Source of the DNA: Diphasiastrum complanatum
Lineage: Eukaryota; Streptophyta; Lycopodiopsida; Lycopodiales; Lycopodiaceae
Length of the DNA: 64,000 nt
Assembly (NCBI GenBank): GCA_029204225.1
Contig: CM055106.1
Span: 40,688,368-40,752,367 of the forward strand
Reading direction: 5' to 3'
Shown: in pieces, positions 10,630-18,448 of the stretch
Position numbering within the stretch: the stretch's first letter is position 1
Layout: each line of letters begins with the position of its first letter
Program-made: the position numbers and the translations under genes
Notes under the pieces: generated by a model
What the model was told of the DNA's origin: nothing
What the model saw: only the letters and a program-made list of their open reading frames with translations
Database searches by the model: none

Positions 10630-12040
10630 CTACATAATGTGTACCCCCGTCCTGAAGATCCTCTACCCTCTGTATGAATGTCGCAATATGGAATAAGGCC
10701 TCAATCTGAATGGGGGGGACTGCAAACTCCGCCAAGATAATCTGGTGTGGTACTGAGAGCTTAGCCCGTATCATCCGTGAGAGCAAACGAATCTGGAGCC
10801 GGGAGATATATGCCCAATCAGTAGCTGTCAGACCCGTACTCCATGTCTCGGAAGCATACATAGTTGAGGGCACAACCATAGTGTCAAAGAGCCGACACTT
10901 ACTAGTCGCATCTCTGATGTGTGAGCGGAAACATAGTCCCTCCAAATCTATCAGTGAGGCATAGCCCTTCCGTACCCGTGAAATAGCTGCGTGTCTCATG
11001 CTAAACATAGTCCCCGAGAATAGTACTCCTAGATATGTATAGGAATCAACAACCTCTAGGGGATGACCATCCCATAGAAGCTCCTGCCGCATCATGAAAG
11101 ACCTAGAGGTGTTGAACACCATAACCTTAGTTTTGGCCACATTCACTGACAAACCCCACCGTGTGCAAAAAGAAAGAAGAGCATCTAAGTGTCGCTGCAA
11201 GCCCTCTCTCGTCCGTGAAAGCAAAACCACATCATCAGCATAAAGGAGAATAGCAATAATGAGGTCGCCCAATGTACAACCCTCCCCTCCATCACTCTGT
11301 ATAACATGCTCTAGCTCGTCAATGTAAAGACCAAAAAGTGTAGGAGAGAGTGGACATCCCTGTTTGACACCAATAGTACTGACCACCTCCGGTGAAATAA
11401 CTCCTGATAGTCGGACCCTGCCAATAACTCGCCTGTACAATGCTACTACCGCCTGTATAGTATCCTCCTGAAAGCCCCGATCATGAAGTCTCTGTATCAA
11501 TAAATGCCTAGGCACGGAGTCAAATGCCTTGCGGAAATCCACAAAGCAGCAGTATATGCGCTCCCTCTTGGCCTTAGCCTCCTCAATGATGGACCTCAAA
11601 GTGAAGATATGATCCGATGTAGTATATCCCGGTCTGAAACCCGCCTGTCCAATGGCATGGAGTGATCTAGCATCCATCTCTGTACTGATCTCTGACTGTA
11701 GGATAGAACCATATACTTTAGTGAATAGATGACTGATCATAATGGTGCGGTAGTTGTCAACTTTCATGGGGTCCCCGTCTTTGTGGATAGGGTGAATGAG
11801 GTTTGTGGACCATGGAGAGGGAAAATCAGAGGTGACAGCTCGGTTGAATAGGATGGAGAGAAAGGGTGAGAGGATGTCGGGAGCATACTTTAGAAGTTCA
11901 GCCTCTAGCTCATCAATGTCTTTGGCTTTATGGGAATGGAGTCGTGTGATGGCCTTTTCTATAAGTTCGTTAGTGAATATGGCAGAAGTATCCGTGAGAC
12001 AGGAGGTGGGAAGAGGAGGGGTATCTGGGATGGTGTACAA
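10526..12040 (-). CDS. LINE ORF2 reverse transcriptase domain
   Basis: Open frame of 504 codons covering the whole RVT_1 domain. It shows AGFRPGYTTSDHIFTL, FVDFRKAFDSVPRHLL (motif A, catalytic Asp), GVKQGCPLSPTLFGLYID (motif B) and LLYADDVVLLS (motif C, the catalytic Asp pair), followed by LNVAKTKV-like thumb sequence (LSVNVAKTKVMVFN). It primes cDNA synthesis at the nicked target. The motif style (FVDFRKAFDSV, GVKQGCPLSP) differs from typical plant L1 and looks more like RTE/CR1/Jockey-type elements; this is inference. It is in a different frame from both the endonuclease and the C-terminal segment, so it is not translatable as one ORF2. Confidence 0.9.
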   Translation of the reverse strand: MYTIPDTPPLPTSCLTDTSAIFTNELIEKAITRLHSHKAKDIDELEAELLKYAPDILSPFLSILFNRAVTSDFPSPWSTNLIHPIHKDGDPMKVDNYRTIMISHLFTKVYGSILQSEISTEMDARSLHAIGQAGFRPGYTTSDHIFTLRSIIEEAKAKRERIYCCFVDFRKAFDSVPRHLLIQRLHDRGFQEDTIQAVVALYRRVIGRVRLSGVISPEVVSTIGVKQGCPLSPTLFGLYIDELEHVIQSDGGEGCTLGDLIIAILLYADDVVLLSRTREGLQRHLDALLSFCTRWGLSVNVAKTKVMVFNTSRSFMMRQELLWDGHPLEVVDSYTYLGVLFSGTMFSMRHAAISRVRKGYASLIDLEGLCFRSHIRDATSKCRLFDTMVVPSTMYASETWSTGLTATDWAYISRLQIRLLSRMIRAKLSVPHQIILAEFAVPPIQIEALFHIATFIQRVEDLQDGGTHYVVAALSSSRRLHSRGTPFLMVLPGLPSPLHIGYPD

Positions 12041-12150
12041 TGATGTGGCATATGCGACCCAAGTGCTGAGGTCTGTGATCCGTGGTGGGGGTGACAGTGG
12101 AAGGAACCTCTTCTAGAATGAACCTGAGGAAGAACTAAAGAGGAGATCCA

Positions 12151-13344
12151 TCAGTTTCTTACCCTGACCAATTTCTTTTTTTTGGTGGTTCTGCGGTAGA
12201 CACGAGATATGGTTTTGGTCAGATGAGGAAGATGGGAGCAAGCATATATGAGGTTCTGATGTAGCTGGATGCATTCCTGATCATACCAGGGGTTATAGGG
12301 TCTATGACGTTGCTGGTCTTTGGGCCGTGGGGATGGAAAGGCAATGGAAGCTGCAGTATGGATGGTCTGGACAAGAAAGAGGGACTGCTCCTCTAAAGTA
12401 TGCTCATATGGGAAATAGGTAAGGAGATCGGAGAGGGCTTCTCTGTATAGTGGTGTGTGATGTGAACTGTAGCGGTAGGTGGGTTTAGCTGTAGGGGTCG
12501 AAGAGATAGGTGTGATGTGGAGATGACCGACAGAGACGACGACGCTATGTCCTCCACTATGTGGGAAGCAAGTGTAGTCACCAGAGCCTGGCAGCTGAAG
12601 AAGGCCATTATAAATGGCCAGTCCATGAGCCTCACCCAACTGAAGCATCTGCTCGCCATATGATGTGACTGGACCCGCTGCATCCGCCGATCGCCGTATA
12701 AGACCAAGATCATCCCAATCAAGTGCATGTATCCGTTGTGGGTCATCTGCTGCTCTGTGAAATTCCGTTTGCCTAGACCCAGTCCTGGCATTGAAGTCCC
12801 CCGCTAGAAGAATATATCCTCGATCCTCATATCTGATAATGTCCGATGAAATGTCCATGAAAGGTGACTCCTCCTCTGAGGTGAAAGCTGATGTCTATGG
12901 AGGGAAATAACAAATAGCCAAGAATATGTCACGATCTAACTCCATCAACCTGTGGTCCAACCTGATCCAGATATAGCGAGCCTGCTCGTCAGTGTATAGT
13001 AGCTCGACCCATGGCTGGAGAGAGTCTCGAAATAAGCAAGCAACACCACCTGAACCGCGACTAGTCAGTGCCCTCGTCTTCCCTTTGCAAGTAGAAAGCC
13101 AGCAAAATCCCTCAATGCAAGGAAGTCCTCTCTCAGGACTCTCATGTGTCTCAGTAAGTATAAGGATATCCCCTGTAGTACAAAAATCTCTAAAGTCTCC
13201 TGCTGTAGCTGAAGAATGGATACCATTGCAGTTCCATAAACTTAACCGCAATGCTTTTGTGAGGGCCCCCGAACCGCTCTCCGGGGGGCCCAAATCCCTA
13301 TGCCTCAGATTTTTGGGGGTCAATGTATCGGGCCTTACCATCAC
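12151..13344 (-). pseudogene. LINE ORF2 endonuclease (EEP) domain
   Basis: The APE-like endonuclease that nicks target DNA. The first half (13344-12895) shows LSLWNCNGI and LILTETHES, the latter holding the catalytic Glu. It ends at an in-frame TAG after ICYFPP. The same frame continues from 12858 with ILLAGDFNARTG (the catalytic Asp/Asn loop) and ends near YRYSSHHTPL, where SDH is usual. The frame is finally lost at a T8-9 run near 12172-12183 (A-run on the coding strand), consistent with a slippage frameshift before the reverse transcriptase. Confidence 0.8.
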
Positions 13345-14398
13345 GATATATCACCTTTTTTCCCAGTGCTTTGGCTTCGCTGAAAACCTTCCTCCTTTCG
13401 GCAACTTGCATAGGTGTGAGATCATCGTCCATGAAGACAAGGGTACCTCTCAGCCTAGCTTGTAGCCTAAGGACAGCTTGCCGCTCCTCTATTCCCGTGA
13501 ACCGTATGATGAGTGTAGTTGGATCTCTTTTAGTTCTCCACGCTTTTTCCATTCCGTTGTGATGGTGGGAAAGTGTATCCGTGAGGAAACTGGATGCTTC
13601 GGTAACTGGAGCCTTAGTATCTTCAATTCCTCGCACCCGCACATTCAGAGATTTATACTTCCGCATTCCTTCTTCGGATATGGTGGCTGAGATGACGCTA
13701 TTGAAAGTGTGTGTACCTTCTTTAGCGTCTTCTTTGAATAGAGAGGCCCATGTTTTGGTTTCCGCCTTATGTTGCTCAATCCGTTCCTCCAATTCTTGGA
13801 TCTTTGTGGTGCTGGCGGGTTCTTCTTTCCTGCTCAAGGTCTCTTCCAAAGATATGATCCGGGCCATCATAGTTTGCTTCTCGATTGCCATAGCTTGTAT
13901 TGTGGTTTTCAGTTGACCCATTTCCATCCTCAGATAGCTAGATTCCAGTGTAATCTGTTCCATGCAAGAGAGAAGGTACTGGTCAAATGCTTTCGTAGGA
14001 GAGTAGGCTTCTTTAGGGAATGAGAGAGGATAATGGGAGGGGGTAGGAGAACCATGGAGAAAGGAGAGGGCCAAGGAAGATGGGGGAGGACTGTGAGCAG
14101 GCAGCGAGGGGTTGGGAAGGGCCAGCGAGGGGGTGGGAGGGGCGGGAGTAGGCTGAGCAGACAGCGAGGGGGTGGGAAGGGCCAGCGAGGGGGTGGGAGG
14201 GGCGGGAGTAGGCTGAGCAGGCAGCGAGGGGGAGGGAAGGGCCAGCGAGGGGGTGGGAGAGGTGGTGAGAGAGGGAGTAGGCAGCGAGGGGGTGTATGAA
14301 GGGCCAGCGACGGGCTGCAAAGGAGAGGGAAGGGGTAGCGAAAGAGAGGAAGGGGAGCGAGGGGGAGGGGAGCGAGGGCTCCCCTTTTTTCTGGCCAT
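13298..14398 (-). CDS. LINE ORF1 protein, coiled-coil RNA-binding type
   Basis: Intact 366-residue frame starting at the ATG at 14398. The N-terminal 120 residues are a Pro/Ser/Thr-rich low-complexity region with a repeated unit of about 21 residues (LALPTPSLSAQPTPAPPTPS). Residues about 140-240 form a predicted coiled coil (LEETLSRKEEP, IQELEERIEQHKAET). The C-terminal third (NVRVRGIED, then TLIIRFTGIEERQAVLRLQA, then DDDLTPMQVAERRKVF) resembles the RRM/CTD layout of L1 ORF1p. There is no CCHC knuckle. The likely role is binding element RNA as a trimer. Its end overlaps the ORF2 start by 47 nt in another frame, as expected for coupled translation. The family assignment rests on layout, not on a search. 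Confidence 0.7.
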   Translation of the reverse strand: MARKKGSPRSPPPRSPSSLSLPLPSPLQPVAGPSYTPSLPTPSLTTSPTPSLALPSPSLPAQPTPAPPTPSLALPTPSLSAQPTPAPPTPSLALPNPSLPAHSPPPSSLALSFLHGSPTPSHYPLSFPKEAYSPTKAFDQYLLSCMEQITLESSYLRMEMGQLKTTIQAMAIEKQTMMARIISLEETLSRKEEPASTTKIQELEERIEQHKAETKTWASLFKEDAKEGTHTFNSVISATISEEGMRKYKSLNVRVRGIEDTKAPVTEASSFLTDTLSHHHNGMEKAWRTKRDPTTLIIRFTGIEERQAVLRLQARLRGTLVFMDDDLTPMQVAERRKVFSEAKALGKKVIYRDGKARYIDPQKSEA

Positions 14399-14543
14399 TG
14401 AGTGCGATGGAGGTCGGGGGGGGAGGTGAGTGCGACCAGGGTAGGGCGAGCTAGGCCAGGGCAGCAGCAGCAGCAGCGATGGAGGAGTCAGCAGCAGCAG
14501 CCATCGCGCTCAGGCAGCAGGCAGCCATCGCGCTCAGCCATCG

Positions 14544-14545
<2 letters not shown>

Positions 14546-14604
<59 letters not shown>
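14546..14604. repeat. (GA)n microsatellite
   Basis: Nearly pure GA tract at the 5' flank of the LINE. Confidence 0.95.
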
Positions 14605-14611
14605 TATGGAC

Positions 14612-14880
14612 CAATATAAAGTCCTCAATCCAAGGATCCTATTCTAAGACATCTCACTGGACACCTCTGCAGCCTATCTGCGCCACGTCATCCAGTTCCC
14701 CAATGACTCACTGATAGACCCATACAAATTCACCATCAAGTGTTTTAGGCCTGCAACCATTAATTATGACCATGTACACATAAGGGCCCCAAATCCCTTA
14801 TAGTCACAATTAACTTACGGGTTGTCGGTCTACCGGTCCCTAGCATGGACACGCTACCCGAGACCAGTCATGGGCATGAC
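14612..14880 (-). repeat. gypsy F LTR, shortened copy
   Basis: Matches 1735-2230 closely at both ends but lacks the central segment corresponding to 1769-1998. It joins hAT-1 coding sequence directly at 14880. It could be the 5' LTR of the element whose 3' LTR is at 1721-2231, with later insertions between, but the flanks show no matching 5-bp duplication. Confidence 0.7.
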
Positions 14881-14881
14881 T

Positions 14882-15510
14882 ACCTCTCCCTCTCTCAGGT
14901 GGATGATGTGGTGCCGGTATGGTCACGGCTGGAGGTGGTGTCGAGGATCCTGCACCAGAAGGCGAGTCAGGCCGGGTACTAGGCCTTGCCTCATCTGCAG
15001 CTCTGTCCTCTGAGCCATGGGAAGCGTGAGTGGATGGCAACTGGGGGGCGTGATGTGGTGGCCTCTGGCTGTGTCGCCGTCATTGCATCTCGATCTGCCA
15101 AAAAAGACAAACTACAATACAATTTATAAACTAGAACTTAGATGATCTCAGATCAATGATTGTTGAACTTGAAACTTCAAACTTGATGTGAGTTAAAACT
15201 TGATCAATGTGAAATTTGAATGTTTGAACTTTGAAGTGTAAGAGTTGAATGTTTACCTCTCTGTCTGGGCCCCATCCTCGAAGGGCCAACCTCCTCCAAT
15301 GCAACAGGAGTGAGTAGCGTGTCAGGAGCATCCATGCAAGCGGCAATCTTGTACCCCCTCAAACGTAACAAATGTGCCCTGATGCGTGTGGGCCCTCCAG
15401 TGTAAGACAGTATCTGCAAGTCCATCTCTTCGTGCCCGATGTGCCATAGGCCGCAACGATGGTGACGTGATCCCACAAGGGATCCCTATCCTCGGCATGG
15501 TCACTGGTGG
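14882..15510 (-). pseudogene. hAT-1 N-terminal exons with BED zinc finger
   Basis: Minus strand. Exon 1 (about 15510-15257) encodes a BED-type zinc finger: DPLWDHVTIVAAYG, then KRWTCRYCLT, a one-nucleotide frameshift, then RIRAHLLRLRGYKIAAC. This is the C-x2-C...H...C pattern also seen in hAT-3 (VRCRYCL...LKGHLLGAR). A donor GTAAAC follows at 15256. After a 162-bp intron, exon 2 starts behind TTTTTTGGCAG at 15094 and encodes a Ser/Pro/Ala-rich linker before running into the gypsy LTR. BED fingers bind the transposon ends. Probably the front half of the hAT-1 fragment at 114-852. Confidence 0.65.
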
Positions 15511-15960
15511 CTCTCTCTCTCTCTACTCTCGAGTGACGAGTCTCTAATATCTATGTAGTATACCCTAAATTCTAAATTCTAATCTAGTTTCTAACCCTAA
15601 CCGCTAACTTCTAACTAGTAACTCGGACTAACTCCTAAGTTCTAACTTCTAACTAAGTAGTAACTTGTAAGTACCTACTACCCAGGTCTCCACTTGGCCC
15701 GGGTTGTGGGCATTGGTACTTTTTCTGTAGTTCTTCTGTTATACCTGGCCCGGGTTGTGGGCTTATTTCACTTCTGCTTTGTTCTACTTTCATTCGTAGC
15801 TAGTTTATAGCATTTTACGGCCACGTCCTCCTATGGATGTTGCTTGTACATATTTTCTTTTTGGTCTTATGCACCCACGGGTGCCCAAAAGACGTTAACA
15901 AAGCTTTCTTTCTTTTTTTCTCTCTCTCGAGACTTGGGCGCGAACAAAACCAGTTTTGGG
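15511..15960. other. no recognisable gene
   Basis: Low-complexity CTAA-rich stretch (15540-15660) and a short repeated phrase GGCCCGGGTTGTGGGC (15697-15712 and 15748-15763). No coding signal. Confidence 0.6.
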
Positions 15961-15967
15961 GCTTTTT

Positions 15968-16050
15968 GGCAGCAGACGGTTCGAACGATTCGAACAGTTC
16001 GAATCGGGTCCGTTCGATTCGGTGGTTCGAACCGCGGTTCGATGCAACCT
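15968..16050. repeat. TTCGAA-rich palindromic sequence
   Basis: Five or six copies of (G)TTCGAA/TTCGAT within about 80 bp, similar to the arms of the 865-1710 element. It matches the GGTTCGANNCC form of a Pol III B box in places but has no partner A box. Confidence 0.6.
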
Positions 16051-16259
16051 TGGTTATGGGATGCGTGTCCCAAAAACAAGGCACATGCAACTGTCACATA
16101 GACTAATATGAAAAAACTGCTAACTGGAGACCATTCAATGACTGCTTTTTGATGAGCGCAGGTATACTTTTTTGTAATTTGTTTGTGCATTTCTTTTGTA
16201 AAAGTTTTTTGCATTGTTGAGTTGTTTTTCCTACAATGCAATGTTTTTGTAGGATGTTA

Positions 16260-17130
16260 GCTATTTGAGAGAAGTGGCTTGATAGGTCGAATTTCTTCCA
16301 ACCCACATGCAGTTGTTCATTTGCTTCACCCTATGTGGGCTACTGGAACCATACCCATAGACGCCGAGCTTATGGACGGTTGGAGGACGACATACATGCA
16401 TAATGTGTATCCAAGTCAGGGTTGTTTCGCACTCATGTAATTGTCGATACTTTGTTTGTGCTTTTTGATGAGTCGAAATGGAGAGAGATGGTACACCTAG
16501 GTAGGTGAATCCCGAGGAGTGCCTTAGATCCATGGACACTGCAGTAGGCCATGCACACATAGAAGTTGCGACCGATGATGAGATTTTTTCGAGTAGCAAT
16601 TGGAGATGGCATGTCATGATAAGAGGCAGCGTAGGACCACTAGATCCATGGCTAGGGTTGATGCAGAAGATGCAGGAGAAGAGGGTGGGACGTGGCTGAT
16701 GAGGGATTGCATGATGATGAGGAAGAGGATGAGGCTTTGGATGATGAGATGGAGATGGACATTGGAGAGGATGTGGGGTGGGCTGATCCCGATGTTGAGA
16801 CATACGCTGAGCCTGCATCACCTGTATGCAGAGGGGGGGGGTGTAGGCGTAGGGTACACTTGATGCAAAGACAACAATATCACAGGCAGAGGGAGCAGTG
16901 GCCAGCGAGGCTCTGGTAGACCTAGAGGCAGTGGCAGAGGTAGAGGCAGGGGTAGAGGTAGAGGCAGAGGTAGGGGCAAAGGTTCAGGGACACAATTGCA
17001 CATACTTGAGGAGGATTCCTAGGGATCTTCCTACTCATCTACCAGTGATAGTGATGAGGAGGAATTCCCATCTGATCATGATGCCTTCCAAGTCACAGAG
17101 ATACACGGTTTTATTTTGTGTCACATGAGG
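16260..17130 (+). pseudogene. hAT-2 transposase C-terminal relic
   Basis: Plus-strand fragment whose frame at about 16296-16440 reads AVVHLLHPMWATGT and ELMDGWRTTYMHNV, aligning with VAHMLHPLFLSPTQIADREL of hAT-3. Downstream pieces, in shifting frames, give an acidic block (DDEEEDEALDDEMEMDIGED), a long Gly-Arg repeat (RGSGRGRGRGRG, about 16915-16990) and an acidic tail. Similar acidic and basic tails occur at the end of hAT-3. Upstream domains are absent, so it is a dead fragment. Confidence 0.5.
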
Positions 17131-17139
17131 TAGATGATT

Positions 17140-17540
17140 GGGTGTATCTTAGGATTCCAAAAGATTCTAAGACTATAAGTATAGGGAAGCATTATGAACT
17201 ATTGTTTCTTTAGCTCATGAATTGATCTTTAGGGTAATACCATGGCTCACCTAGTATTTCATGTAACTTGGTTGACATTCAGTTTCATGAAGGTTATTAA
17301 TACTCTTGGATTTGGAAAAGATCTAACCCAATTGGAGGATTTATTACTCAGTGTACCTCTGGAACTTGAAAAGTAGTTCGATCAAGAGATAAACAATTGA
17401 GAAATCGTAGTCTTTCTAAGTGTTTTTTTAGGTGGAAATGTCAGGTTGAGGACAATAGCAATTCAAGGGCAAAAGAATGTTATGAAGATGTCAAGTTTTT
17501 GAGGATTTGGAATAATCCTAGACATGGGTATTAGGCTATG
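17140..17540 (+). pseudogene. degenerate gypsy chromodomain
   Basis: With stops and frameshifts, 17370-17510 still reads RSRDKQLRNRSL followed by FRWKCQVEDNS, the chromodomain end of a plant chromovirus integrase. About 300 bp later comes AT-rich, LTR-like sequence. Too eroded for domain limits. Confidence 0.45.
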
Positions 17541-18009
17541 TCTAGAAATGCCATTCAAGGCCAGTTTGTGATTAATAACGTGAGATGGTCTAAGGGAGTC
17601 ACACGTGAAACCAGCAAGGGGCCAGTTCATCCCTACAATCACATTTCATCATATAGTCAACATACAATGCATTTCTATTGTCGAGTCTAGACCATTGATG
17701 TAAATACATGGCTAAGATTAGAATGTAGCCAGATGAAAACCTAATCTAGAAGGTTCTAAATGCAGCCTACAAGACTCTATAAATAGGAAGAACCCTTTTC
17801 ATTCTGTATCTCTCTCATTTGTTGATGAATTGAAGAGAATGAAGAGGCTCTATATATTTTCTACAATGTCCAATATTTGTCTCTAGCTAATATTGTGCTT
17901 TCTATCTCCATAGCCAAGTTTATTCAGCTCTTCCTCCAAATTTACCCAATCTTGGAACAAGTTAGTGGATTTGGTCTTGTATTCTCAAGTATTTTGATAA
18001 ACATTTGTA

Positions 18010-18130
18010 TACATAATCCTCAGAAAATTCTTTCACTTGAAAATAAAAATTTTCAGTGAATTCTTTCATTTATGTTAGATCCTCAAAAAATTCTTTCATT
18101 TACGTTAAATGCTCAAAAAAATCTTTCATA
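18010..18130. repeat. tandem AAATTCTTTCA-type repeat
   Basis: Four imperfect units around (C/A)TCAGAAAATTCTTTCA(C/T)TT... in 120 bp, just upstream of KDTA exon 1. Confidence 0.6.
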
Positions 18131-18354
18131 GGTTTTATTGTGGGAACACCCTAGGTGTATGCTTCTAACTATGAAATAGTTTGAGACTTGGTAATAAAAT
18201 ATGCTTTGTATCAATTGAATGAAACCCAACCTGGCGATGGCCTGAAGCAGAGGATAAGATAAGAGCTTATTTGGTTTGTAATGTGCATGTTGTGCAATTG
18301 GGATTTATATGGAAGATATCTAGCTATTGATTTTCCAAGCAATTTTTTTGACAG

Positions 18355-18448
18355 GTGAAGGTTTGTCAGCCATTCCAGTGATACAGAAATGTCTTCAAGC
18401 GCGACCTTGGGTCACGATTTTAATGACTACTTCAACAGTAACTGCTTT
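18355..18448 (+). CDS. KDTA: KDTA exon 1 of those visible
   Basis: Preceded by TTTTTTTGACAG and followed by GTGAGT. It starts with two bases of a split codon, then EGLSAIPVIQKCLQARPW and VTILMTTSTVTA. The EG includes the Glu of the family's (V/L)GE motif, taken as the general base. Confidence 0.9.

Larger units (their letters stand above)
9556..14545 (-). mobile_element. LINE (non-LTR retrotransposon) with two ORFs
   Basis: Minus-strand element with ORF1 (14398-13298), then ORF2 endonuclease (13344-12151), reverse transcriptase (12040-10526) and a C-terminal zinc-finger region (10629-9739). The 3' end carries AATAAA (9583-9578) followed by a (CTTT)n tail. It sits between two purine tracts, CCAGAGAGAGAG-like on both sides (about 9548 and 14545), which suggests insertion into a GA repeat. 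ORF2 is broken by one in-frame TAG and two frameshifts, so the copy is inactive, but it is close to full length. Confidence 0.9.

Noticed and set aside
12992..14299. Plus-strand frames opposite LINE ORF1/ORF2
   Set aside because: Antisense shadows; the minus-strand frames carry the domain motifs.
1721..14880. Treating the two gypsy F LTRs as proven partners of one 13-kb element
   Set aside because: Orientation fits, but flanking 5-bp duplications do not match and no PBS is seen beside the 14.6 kb copy.
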